Of a stretch of DNA of 64,000 bases, positions 47,042-54,979 are shown piece by piece. Source of the stretch: Desulfovibrionaceae bacterium. GTDB taxonomy: Bacteria > Desulfobacterota > Desulfovibrionia > Desulfovibrionales > Desulfovibrionaceae. A model generated the notes under the pieces. That model had not been told where the DNA came from and made no database searches. It worked only from the letters and a program-made list of their open reading frames with translations. A program made the translations under genes and the position numbers. Position 1 is the stretch's first letter, and each line of letters opens with the position of its first letter. The stretch covers positions 1 to 64,000 of the forward strand of contig WRHY01000001.1 of the NCBI GenBank assembly GCA_009783025.1, in the 5' to 3' direction.

Positions 47042-47065
47042 ATGAGGCAAGCACGTTCTTATGCT

Positions 47066-47539
47066 CTAATATGACCACTTGCCCTTAACATACTTGATCA
47101 ATTCCGTGGTGCTGGAACGGGATTCGGTAAAGGGGCCCTTTTCAGCCTCGGCCTTGGTCGGAGCGGTGGATGTGTATTTGACTTCTGCATACGTCAAAGT
47201 ACCGATGTATTTCACGGGCCCTTTGGGGTCGCTGGAGTCCTTGTAAGAGCCGGTAATGCTCTGGGGATCGATTTCATGATACACGGCGGTGTAGCTGCCG
47301 TCGGCATTTTGCAGGATGTCCTTTTTGGCCTTGCTGCCTTTGACGCAACGATTATAGGACTCGGCAAGCTTCAAGCCGAATTCGTGCAGTCCCTTGGTCA
47401 ATTCTTCCGGTGAGTCGGCTTTGGCGGCTTTTTTAGCGGCGGGGGGGGCTGTTTTGGCGGCAGCGGCGCTCACGGCGGGGAAGGCCATGACAAGGCAAAA
47501 AACGGCAATTATGATGCGGAAATTAAAAGAACGGTTCAT
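47066..47539 (-). CDS. Small secreted protein of unknown function
   Basis: A 157-residue protein with a clear signal peptide: NRSF..., a hydrophobic IIIAVFCLVMAFPAVSA core and probable cleavage after AVSAAAA. A Lys/Ala-rich linker follows (APPAAKKAAKAD), then a mature domain with ELTKGLHEFGLKLAESYNRC and DGSYTAVYHEIDPQSITGSY, predicted helix then beta strands. I do not recognise the family; the beta-rich part has the look of a small lipocalin or SCP-like fold, but that is impression only. It has its own terminator and stands between glnN and the OmpA-like gene. Confidence 0.75.
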   Translation of the reverse strand: MNRSFNFRIIIAVFCLVMAFPAVSAAAAKTAPPAAKKAAKADSPEELTKGLHEFGLKLAESYNRCVKGSKAKKDILQNADGSYTAVYHEIDPQSITGSYKDSSDPKGPVKYIGTLTYAEVKYTSTAPTKAEAEKGPFTESRSSTTELIKYVKGKWSY

Positions 47540-47694
47540 CTGGGGAAATTCCTTATAAAGTGGAGTGAATGCACCGTGTTGGTTCGGAGCGGCTTTGAAG
47601 GAACCGGCGCATTATGGAAGCAGGCTGTTGAGAGCGGAGTGGCTTTGAAAGAATTGATTCGAACTGCATCGTAAGGCATGTGATGATCTGATTT

Positions 47695-47730
47695 GAAAAA
47701 AGGCCCGGCAGAGCATCCTGCCGGGCCTTT
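47695..47730 (-). terminator. Intrinsic terminator of the VWA-OmpA gene
   Basis: AAAGGCCCGGCAG (47699-47711) pairs perfectly with CTGCCGGGCCTTT (47718-47730) around a six-base loop; leftward it runs into TTTTTTCAA. It is 19 bases past the stop at 47749. Confidence 0.85.
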
Positions 47731-47748
47731 GGTTATGTTGACCGATTC

Positions 47749-48750
47749 CTAGCGGAAGTCGATTTCAGCGCGGCGGTTCAGGCGGCGGCCTTCTTCCGTG
47801 CTGTTGTCAAACTTGGGCTGGGTCAGGCCGTAGCCGCGAGTGGCCATGCTGTCAGCGGGGATGCCCTGCTTGACGAGGTAGGCCTTAACGGCAGCGGCGC
47901 GGCGCTCGGACAGCCCCTGGTTGTACTGGGCGGAACCGATGTTACAGGTGTGGCCGTTAATGGTGATGGCGCTGCTGCGGCCGCGGAGCATGCTGGCCAG
48001 TTCATCCAGAACAGCGGCGGATTCCTTGTTGATTACAGAGGAATCAAAGGCGAACTGCACGCTGCGCAGAACCAGACGGCCACCGCAGAATACATCAAGC
48101 ACGAACTTGTCAGCGGCGTCGCTGGAAGCAATCAATTCAGCGGCGGTAACGTTCACGCTTTCCGGACGCAGCTTGGCGATGCTGTCGAGCACCGCTTGAC
48201 CTTCGGCGCTGTCAGCCACGGAGATGATGTTGAAGGTCAGGTCCGGGTTGGCGGCCATGGCAGCTTGGGCAGCGGCCAGGGGATCGCTGCCGCGGTTGTT
48301 TTCACCGTCGGAAACGATGATGACGGCGGCCGGGGCAGGCATACCGGAGTACAGGACCTTGCTCCAGTGAGCAATGCCGTCACCCATGGGGGTCAGGCGG
48401 TTGAAAACTTCGTAGGTGTCCTTCAGCTTAGCGAAGCCGGCCGCGAACACGGGACGGCTGTAAGTCTGCTGGGGAACGATTTCTCCAGTCGGAGCAAAAG
48501 TGTGAATAGAACCGGTGTAGCCCAGTTCAGGAATCCGATCATTGACCATGCCCAAAGCAGCTCTTGCCAGTACGAATTTGTTCTCGTCCAGCTTTTTGTG
48601 CTTCATCATCATGGAACCGGAATAGTCCAACAAGAAGTCAAAGCTTTTAATTTTGGCACTCTGGCAATTCACAGGCTGAGCAGCCATTGCTGTAACAGCA
48701 AAGGCCATCAGCATCAGAGAAACCAGAGTCATCAGGGTAAAACGCTTCAT
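47749..48750 (-). CDS. VWA-OmpA outer-membrane/periplasmic protein
   Basis: A 333-residue exported protein. A signal peptide (LMTLVSLMLMAFAVTAMAAQ) is followed by a von Willebrand factor A domain (about 30-200) with the MIDAS motif DYSGS and VIIVSDGENNRGSDP. The C-terminal OmpA domain (about 215-330) contains INGHTCNIGSAQYNQGLSER and ends RLNRRAEIDFR, the peptidoglycan-binding pattern. A combination of metal-dependent adhesion domain and peptidoglycan anchor suggests an envelope-attached adhesive or structural protein. GGAGAGCTC precedes the ATG; the codon bias is strong, suggesting abundance. It has its own terminator. Confidence 0.85.
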   Translation of the reverse strand: MKRFTLMTLVSLMLMAFAVTAMAAQPVNCQSAKIKSFDFLLDYSGSMMMKHKKLDENKFVLARAALGMVNDRIPELGYTGSIHTFAPTGEIVPQQTYSRPVFAAGFAKLKDTYEVFNRLTPMGDGIAHWSKVLYSGMPAPAAVIIVSDGENNRGSDPLAAAQAAMAANPDLTFNIISVADSAEGQAVLDSIAKLRPESVNVTAAELIASSDAADKFVLDVFCGGRLVLRSVQFAFDSSVINKESAAVLDELASMLRGRSSAITINGHTCNIGSAQYNQGLSERRAAAVKAYLVKQGIPADSMATRGYGLTQPKFDNSTEEGRRLNRRAEIDFR

Positions 48751-48867
48751 GAGCTCTCCTCCAAAAAAATTAATGATTTAGGCTTGTTGCCGAAAAAATC
48801 AGTCTCTCTGCCAAAATAGATTATCTGTTTTCAGGAAAAACACAAGCCCTAATTATACTTAGAGCAA

Positions 48868-48879
48868 TTCACATGTGAA
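48868..48879. promoter_or_regulatory. Palindrome TTCACATGTGAA upstream of the VWA-OmpA gene
   Basis: A perfect 12-bp palindrome in the A+T-rich 215-base gap between lpdA and the OmpA-like gene, about 118 bases upstream of the latter's start. Its half site TTCAC/GTGAA resembles those of CRP/FNR-family regulators but with no central spacer. No function can be assigned. Confidence 0.35.
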
Positions 48880-48965
48880 ATGCCCGCAAGGATGTGTGCT
48901 CAAACCCTTGCCACAGATGCTACTAGAGATAAGCTTAGGCAAACGACATTCTGCGCTATACTTTA

Positions 48966-50342
48966 TCAAATGTTTTCCTTGGGTGCTACAATAGCGGATT
49001 CGAGAGCTTCGTCAAGAGTCGGGTGCGCAAAGATGAGGGGTAATGGCATATTTTTTTGCATTTTTTTTCCGATCAGCAGAGCCGCGGCGCTGACCAGATG
49101 AGAAACGCCGTGCCCCACAGCGCTCACGGATACGATAGTTTCATTGTGCCAGAGCATGCGGACAAAGCCCTGGGTGTGTCCGTAACTCTGGGCAATGGCA
49201 TTACCGGCCAGGGCCGCCCGCGACTGGAAAATGGCAGCCGCGTTCCCCGCTTGCAGTTCCCTGAGGGTCGGACCCACGCGCATCACCTCCATGCTTCCGT
49301 ATATGCAGGAAGGCATGGGCGGCGGCGTGTATTCGGCAACAGCATTCCCCGCCGCATGGTCAACAGCATAGCGAGCCTGATGGTCTGCCGCATGGGCTAA
49401 CAGAACCCGGCCGTTAACGTCGCCCACGGCATATACGTGCTCCGCACAACGCAAGTCCGCGCCGGCAGCCAGCCAGCCCCTGGCATCCAGGGCCAGGCCC
49501 GCTTTTTCCGGAGCCAGCATGGAAGTGGTGGAACGCCGGCCCACGGCCACCAGGGATATGGCGGCCCGGATGCGTTCTCCATCCGCAAAATGTATCTCCG
49601 ACTGCCCCTCCACTGTGCTTAGCGATTCGATGCGCCGGCCCGTGTGAATGTCCCAGCCTTCGCGCGCATGATAGGCGTGCACGGCCTCGCTTATTTCCGG
49701 CTCCTCGCCGGGCAGGATGCGCGGGGCCAGATCACACAGAATGATTTTTGTCCCGAAACGATGGAAGAGCTCCCCCAGTTCCAGACCTATGGCTCCCGCG
49801 CCGACAATAATCAGGCTTTCAGGGGCTTGCGTCAGAGAGAGCAGGGAGGCCGAACCGTAAACGGTTGCGCCGTCCGGCTTGAGGCCGGGAAAAGAGGCCG
49901 GGGCGGAACCCGTGGCCACGATGCATTTGCCGAAAGAGAGCCGCTGCTCGCCGTCCTTGCTTTTTACGTTTAGGCTTTGCTGTCCGTCAAAAAGGCCTTT
50001 GCCGCTGAACAGAGTGACGCCTGCCTCGCGCAGCCGCTTTTCCAGAGCTTGCCGGGTTCCCTTGATGTAGCGGTCCTTGCGGGTTTGCAGAGCTTCAAGG
50101 CTGATTTGGATGTCACCCTGGGCCACTTTGTATTTTTTCTGTACTGACAGCAGGGGCAGAACCGCCGTACCTCCGAGCAGATACTTGGTCGGGATGCAGC
50201 CCACATTAAGGCAGGCGCCGCCAAGAAAGCCCGACTCCACAAGCGCGGTCTTCATACCGGCTTCCGCTGCCCGGAACGCGGCGCTTGTGCCTGCCGGGCC
50301 GCTGCCGAGAATAACCATGTCGAAATAATGTTCCGTGTTCAT
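48966..50342 (-). CDS. lpdA: Dihydrolipoamide dehydrogenase-type flavoprotein
   Basis: A 458-residue pyridine nucleotide-disulfide oxidoreductase. FAD binding: ILGSGPAGTSAAFRAAEAG; redox cysteines: GGACLNVGCIPTKYLLGG; NAD binding: IIVGAGAIGLELGELFHRFG; and the C-terminal dimer domain with FAHPTLDEAL, the HPTxxE motif expected of lipoamide dehydrogenase. It would reoxidise dihydrolipoamide in a 2-oxoacid or glycine-cleavage complex, but no E1/E2 or gcv gene is adjacent, so the partner is unknown. Related disulfide reductases share the same motifs. It diverges from carB across a 396-base gap. Confidence 0.85.
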   Translation of the reverse strand: MNTEHYFDMVILGSGPAGTSAAFRAAEAGMKTALVESGFLGGACLNVGCIPTKYLLGGTAVLPLLSVQKKYKVAQGDIQISLEALQTRKDRYIKGTRQALEKRLREAGVTLFSGKGLFDGQQSLNVKSKDGEQRLSFGKCIVATGSAPASFPGLKPDGATVYGSASLLSLTQAPESLIIVGAGAIGLELGELFHRFGTKIILCDLAPRILPGEEPEISEAVHAYHAREGWDIHTGRRIESLSTVEGQSEIHFADGERIRAAISLVAVGRRSTTSMLAPEKAGLALDARGWLAAGADLRCAEHVYAVGDVNGRVLLAHAADHQARYAVDHAAGNAVAEYTPPPMPSCIYGSMEVMRVGPTLRELQAGNAAAIFQSRAALAGNAIAQSYGHTQGFVRMLWHNETIVSVSAVGHGVSHLVSAAALLIGKKMQKNMPLPLIFAHPTLDEALESAIVAPKENI

Positions 50343-50469
50343 GGCGTTTGTATACCCCCTGGCTAACTTTTTTCAATAATACGATTTACAGGCCGGTGCA
50401 AGAGCCCGCCTCCCGGCAGGGAAATAGCTGAAACGTAACATATTATAAATGCAAGACGATTATTTCTTC

Positions 50470-50697
50470 TTGCCAATACTGAGAGCTTAGGGCTATATAA
50501 CTGTGCTCGGACACGGCGCTCCGCGGACGCAATTTCCGCGGCCGTGGTACATAGTGTTCGCCCGCCGCGCAGCAAGGCCCGAAAAGGGCAGGGTGAACGC
50601 GACGCCCCTGCGTGACATGCTCAACGTATCGGTATTTCAAAGCTCCAGCCAAGCCGGCGGAAAGAGTGGACGAGTCCACCTCATTCCGCTTTTTTTT
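50470..50697 (+). ncRNA. Structured leader (attenuator candidate) or small RNA before carB
   Basis: TTGCCA (50470-50475), a 17-18 base spacer and TATATA (50494-50499) form a promoter. The RNA would begin with a GC-rich hairpin (50512-50546, CCGCGGA with TCCGCGG), continue with another GC-rich paired stretch (about 50560-50620), and end in an intrinsic terminator: GCGGAA plus GTGGAC paired with GTCCAC plus TTCCGC (50657-50689) and eight T residues (50690-50697). TTTCCGC (50533-50539) in the first hairpin can pair instead with GCGGAAA (50657-50663) of the terminator, so two mutually exclusive folds exist. carB starts 42 bases after the T run. Confidence 0.55.
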
Positions 50698-50738
50698 ATG
50701 CTTTTGTGAATTTAACCTTCAGCAAAAAAAGGTTTCCC

Positions 50739-53700
50739 ATGCCCAAAAGAACCGATCTCAAACGTATCATGGTTATTGGCTCCGGTCCTATTGTCATCGG
50801 CCAGGCCGCTGAATTCGACTATTCAGGAACCCAGGCCATCAAGTCGCTGAAGGAAGAGGGGTACGAGATTATTCTGGTCAATTCCAACCCGGCCACAATC
50901 ATGACCGACCCCGGCCTTGCCGACCGCACCTATATAGAGCCCATCGATTTTGAAACTGTGGCCGCGATTATCCGGCGGGAAAAACCGGATGCCCTGCTGC
51001 CGACCATGGGCGGCCAGACCGGCCTGAATACTTCCCTGCGGCTGGCCGAGGCCGGAGTTCTGGAAGAGTGCGGCGTGGAACTCATCGGCGCGGACAGCAA
51101 AACCATTGCCACGGCGGAAAGCCGGGAACTGTTCCGGGACTGCATGGCAAGCATCGGACTCAAAATGCCGGCCTCGATCATTGCCCGGAACATGGATGAC
51201 ATCAAAGAAGCAACCAAGAGCATCGCCTTTCCGATCATTCTGCGTCCGGCCTTCACCTTGGGCGGCGCGGGCGGCGGCGTAGCCTACAACATGGAAGACC
51301 TGGAAACCATCGGAGCGGCGGGCTTGGCGGCCAGCATGAAGAGCGAGGTGCTGGTTGAGCGGAGCGTACTGGGCTGGAAGGAAATTGAAATAGAAATCAT
51401 ACGTGACCACAAGGATCACTGCATCATCATCTGCACGATTGAAAACTTTGACGCCATGGGCGTGCACACCGGCGATTCCATCGCGGTGGCCCCGGCCATG
51501 AGCCTGACCCAAAGCCAGATTGACATCATCATCAAGGCTTCCAAAGACGTTATGCGGGCCGTGAACATGGTGGGCGGAGCCAACATCCAGTATGCCATGA
51601 ACCCGCTGAACGACGAACTGGTGGTCATTGAAATGAACCCCCGGGTGTCCCGTTCCTCGGCCCTGGCTTCCAAGGCCACGGGCTTCCCCATTGCCCGCGT
51701 GGCTGCCAAGCTGGCCGTGGGCTATGCCCTGAATGAAATTCAGGATGGCGCCAAAGGCCGGACCCTGGCTGAATACACCGGAGAAATTGACTACGTGGTG
51801 GTCAAAGTGCCGCGCTTCACCTTTGAAAAATTCCCCGGAGCCAAGGACGAGTTGACCACCTCCATGAAGAGCGTGGGCGAAGCCCTGAGCATGGGCGCGG
51901 ATTTCAAGGAGGCCTTTCAGAAGGGGCTGCGCTCCCTGGAAGTGGGCGCGCCCGGCTGGGGCTACAATTTCCGGGGCAAGCTGCCGGAGCGGGAAGATCT
52001 CATTCCCCTGCTCAGGGTGCCCAACTCCCGCCGCGTGTTCGCCCTGCGCCAGGCCATGCTGGTTGGCATGAGCCTGGATGAAATCTACGAAGCCACGGCC
52101 ATTGACCCCTGGTTCCTGAACCAGCTCAAGCAGATTGTCGACATGGAAAAGGAAGTCCGGGATTTTGCCCTGGCCAACGCCATGAGCGCTGACAACGCGG
52201 AACTCAGGAGCCTGATGCGCCGGGCCAAGGCCATGGGATTTTCCGACGCCCAACTGGCCGATATGTGGAAACGGCCCAAGTCGGACGTGCGCAGGCTCCG
52301 CAAGGCCCTGGGCGTGCTGCCTGAATCCGAGGCCGTGCAGACCTACGGCGGAAAGCCGGGAGCCACGAGTTCCTATTATTATTCCAGTTACCGCCAGGGC
52401 AAGGGGCACACGTTCCCCGAGCACGGTAAAAAGGTGATCATTCTGGGCGGCGGACCCAACCGCATCGGCCAGGGCATCGAGTTTGACTATTGTTGCTGCC
52501 ACGCCTCCTTTGCCTTGCGCGACATGGGCGTGACCTCAATCATGGTCAACTCCAACCCGGAAACCGTGTCCACGGATTTTGACACCTCGGACCGCCTCTA
52601 TTTTGAGCCGCTGACCTTTGAAGATGTCATGAATATCGTGGAAACGGAAAAGCCCGCCGGGGTCATTGTGCAGTTTGGCGGCCAGACCCCGCTGAATCTG
52701 GCCGTGCCTCTGATGCGCGCCGGCGTGCCCATTATCGGCACTTCGCCGGATTCCATTGACCGGGCCGAAGACCGCGAGCGCTTCCAGGCTCTGATCAAAA
52801 AGCTCGGCCTGCGCCAGCCGGCCAACGCCATTGCCATGAATCCGCAGGAGGCCCGCGCCGCAGCGCGTGAAATCGGCTTCCCGGTGGTGGTCCGGCCCTC
52901 GTATGTGCTGGGCGGCAGGGCCATGATGGTCGTGTATGACGAAGACCAACTCAGTTCCTACTTTGCCGAAGTGCTCCGCGACAGCGCTCCGGAACACCCG
53001 ATTTTGATCGACAAATTCCTGGAACACGCCACGGAAGTGGATGTGGACGCCCTTTCCGACGGCGACGAGACCTATGTGGCGGGCATCATGGAGCATATTG
53101 AGGAAGCGGGCGTGCATTCGGGCGACTCGGCCTGCGTGCTTCCGCCGCACAACCTGCCCCCGCAGGCGCTGGACGAAATCTCGCGCCAGACCGTGGCCCT
53201 GGCCCGTGAACTCAACGTGATCGGCCTGATGAATATCCAGTTCGCGGTCAAGGACGGCTTGATTTACATTCTTGAAGTCAATCCACGGGCTTCGCGCACC
53301 GCGCCCTTTGTAGCCAAGGCCACGGGCGTGCCCCTGCCCAGGCTGGCCACCCAGGTCATGCTCGGAGCCAAACTCAAGGATCTGAAGCCGGAAAGCATGC
53401 GCCACGGCGGCTATGTTTCGGTAAAAGAAGCGGTGTTCCCCTTTAACAGATTCCCTGGCGTGGATATTCTGCTCGGACCGGAAATGAAATCCACCGGTGA
53501 AGTCATGGGCATCGCCCCCTCCTTTGAAGAAGCCTTCATGAAAGGGCAACTCGCGGGCGGCACGCATCTGCCCACGTCCGGCAAGGTGTTTATCTCGGTC
53601 AATGACCTGGACAAGCCCTATGTGGCTCCGGTGGCCCGCATCTTCCACGAGCAAGGCTTTGAGATTCTGGCCACTTCGGGCACGGCGAGGCTCCTCGCGG

Positions 53701-53987
53701 AGGCCAATGTGCCCGCGACCAGGGTACAGAAAGTCTATGAAGGACGGCCGAACATTGTGGACCTGATCAAGAACGGCGAGGTGGCCCTGGTGGTCAACAC
53801 GGCCTCGGGCAAGCTCACGGTCAAGGATTCCAAGTCCATCCGGCAGAATACGCTCCTGTACGGCGTGCCCTATTCCACCACCCTGGAAGGGGCCAAGGCC
53901 ATGGCCCTGGCCATTGCCGGTTCCAAAAAGCACGCTTTGAGCGTAAGAAGTTTGCAGGAATACTACGCGGGGGCCAAATCTTCATGA
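50739..53987 (+). CDS. carB: Carbamoyl phosphate synthase large subunit
   Basis: A 1082-residue CarB that makes carbamoyl phosphate for pyrimidines and arginine. The two homologous halves each have the paired ATP-grasp pattern: IMVIGSGPIVIGQAAEFDYS and VIILGGGPNRIGQGIEFDYC open them, with NPATIMTDPGLADRTYIEPI and NPETVSTDFDTSDRLYFEPL. The last 130 residues are the MGS-like allosteric domain (FISVNDLDKPYVAPVARIF). ATG 50739 is the natural start; an in-frame ATG 33 bases earlier lies just past the terminator. carA is not in this window. It shares ATGA with kdsD. Confidence 0.97.
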   Translation: MPKRTDLKRIMVIGSGPIVIGQAAEFDYSGTQAIKSLKEEGYEIILVNSNPATIMTDPGLADRTYIEPIDFETVAAIIRREKPDALLPTMGGQTGLNTSLRLAEAGVLEECGVELIGADSKTIATAESRELFRDCMASIGLKMPASIIARNMDDIKEATKSIAFPIILRPAFTLGGAGGGVAYNMEDLETIGAAGLAASMKSEVLVERSVLGWKEIEIEIIRDHKDHCIIICTIENFDAMGVHTGDSIAVAPAMSLTQSQIDIIIKASKDVMRAVNMVGGANIQYAMNPLNDELVVIEMNPRVSRSSALASKATGFPIARVAAKLAVGYALNEIQDGAKGRTLAEYTGEIDYVVVKVPRFTFEKFPGAKDELTTSMKSVGEALSMGADFKEAFQKGLRSLEVGAPGWGYNFRGKLPEREDLIPLLRVPNSRRVFALRQAMLVGMSLDEIYEATAIDPWFLNQLKQIVDMEKEVRDFALANAMSADNAELRSLMRRAKAMGFSDAQLADMWKRPKSDVRRLRKALGVLPESEAVQTYGGKPGATSSYYYSSYRQGKGHTFPEHGKKVIILGGGPNRIGQGIEFDYCCCHASFALRDMGVTSIMVNSNPETVSTDFDTSDRLYFEPLTFEDVMNIVETEKPAGVIVQFGGQTPLNLAVPLMRAGVPIIGTSPDSIDRAEDRERFQALIKKLGLRQPANAIAMNPQEARAAAREIGFPVVVRPSYVLGGRAMMVVYDEDQLSSYFAEVLRDSAPEHPILIDKFLEHATEVDVDALSDGDETYVAGIMEHIEEAGVHSGDSACVLPPHNLPPQALDEISRQTVALARELNVIGLMNIQFAVKDGLIYILEVNPRASRTAPFVAKATGVPLPRLATQVMLGAKLKDLKPESMRHGGYVSVKEAVFPFNRFPGVDILLGPEMKSTGEVMGIAPSFEEAFMKGQLAGGTHLPTSGKVFISVNDLDKPYVAPVARIFHEQGFEILATSGTARLLAEANVPATRVQKVYEGRPNIVDLIKNGEVALVVNTASGKLTVKDSKSIRQNTLLYGVPYSTTLEGAKAMALAIAGSKKHALSVRSLQEYYAGAKSS

Positions 53988-54970
53988 CACACGACTGGAT
54001 CAGGCGCGGCAAGGACGTGCTGGATAAAGAAATGGAAGGTCTGGCCTCGGTGCGGGATCGGGTGGGGCCTTCCTTTGCCGAAGCTGTCGAACGCATGGCT
54101 GCCTGCCGGGGCAGGATAGCCATCACCGGCATCGGCAAATCAGGGCTGATTGGCCGGAAAATAGCGGCAACCCTGTCTTCCACGGGCACGCCCGCGTATT
54201 TTCTGCATCCCGTGGAAGGAGCGCACGGCGATCTGGGCACGGTCACGGCCGGTGATGTGGTGCTGGCCATTTCCTATTCCGGCAAGACCGAGGAGTTGAA
54301 CGCCATTCTGCCTGCTCTGCGGACCATAGGCGCGGGCATCATCGCCATTACCTCGGGCCTGCATTCCCCTTTGGCCGCGCTGGCTGATCTGGTCATTGAC
54401 GCCACCATCCCGCGCGAAGCCTGCGCCATGAACCTGGTGCCCACCAGCAGCACTACCGCTACCCTGGCCATCGGCGACGCTCTGGCGGTCTGCCTGATGG
54501 AGGCCAAGTCCTTTACCAGCAAGGACTTTAAGCGCAATCATCCGGGCGGGGACCTGGGGCAACGCCTGAGCCTTGCGGTCAGCGATATCATGCACGCGGA
54601 AAATATTCCCACGGCAGCGGACAGCGTGCCTCTGGGCATTGCCCTCTCCGTGCTGGACAAGGGAAGCTTCGGAGCGGTCATCCTGACCGGCGCGGGCGGC
54701 AGGCTCAGCGGCATCCTTACGGACGGAGATGTGCGCCGCATCCTGTGCCGGGGGCTGGCTGACATGGACAGTCCCGTTGCCCTGGCCATGACCAGGAATC
54801 CCCTGCACGCCCACCCGGCCATGAGCGTGGCCGAACTCATGGATATCATGGAACAGAAGGCGATTACCGTGCTGCCTGTGCTGGACGACAGCATGGCGGT
54901 CAAGGGTATCGTGCACCTGCATGACATCCTGGGCAAGGGCACGGTCAAGTTCGCGCCGGGCAAGCAATAG
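53984..54970 (+). CDS. kdsD: Arabinose 5-phosphate isomerase (KdsD/KpsF type)
   Basis: A 328-residue SIS-CBS-CBS protein that makes D-arabinose 5-phosphate for the KDO of lipopolysaccharide. The SIS domain (about 35-170) has ITGIGKSGLIGRKIAATLSS, SYSGKTEELNAILPAL and the histidine-bearing HPVEGAHGDLG. Two CBS domains (about 205-325) follow RNHPGGDLGQRLSLAVSDIM. The start overlaps carB by four bases. GutQ-type paralogues have the same layout. Confidence 0.92.
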   Translation: MTHDWIRRGKDVLDKEMEGLASVRDRVGPSFAEAVERMAACRGRIAITGIGKSGLIGRKIAATLSSTGTPAYFLHPVEGAHGDLGTVTAGDVVLAISYSGKTEELNAILPALRTIGAGIIAITSGLHSPLAALADLVIDATIPREACAMNLVPTSSTTATLAIGDALAVCLMEAKSFTSKDFKRNHPGGDLGQRLSLAVSDIMHAENIPTAADSVPLGIALSVLDKGSFGAVILTGAGGRLSGILTDGDVRRILCRGLADMDSPVALAMTRNPLHAHPAMSVAELMDIMEQKAITVLPVLDDSMAVKGIVHLHDILGKGTVKFAPGKQ

Positions 54971-54979
54971 GTCGGATGT

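Noticed and set aside
46910..47065. Sigma54 promoter for the type III glutamine synthetase
   Set aside because: No TGGCAC-N5-TTGC-type element was found on the minus strand in the upstream gap.
50500..50700. 6S RNA, SRP RNA or tmRNA in the carB upstream gap
   Set aside because: SRP GGAAGGAAGC loop and tmRNA tag are absent. One 12-base stretch matches E. coli 6S RNA, but the remaining bubble-and-stem layout and the 5'-3' closing stem do not fit.
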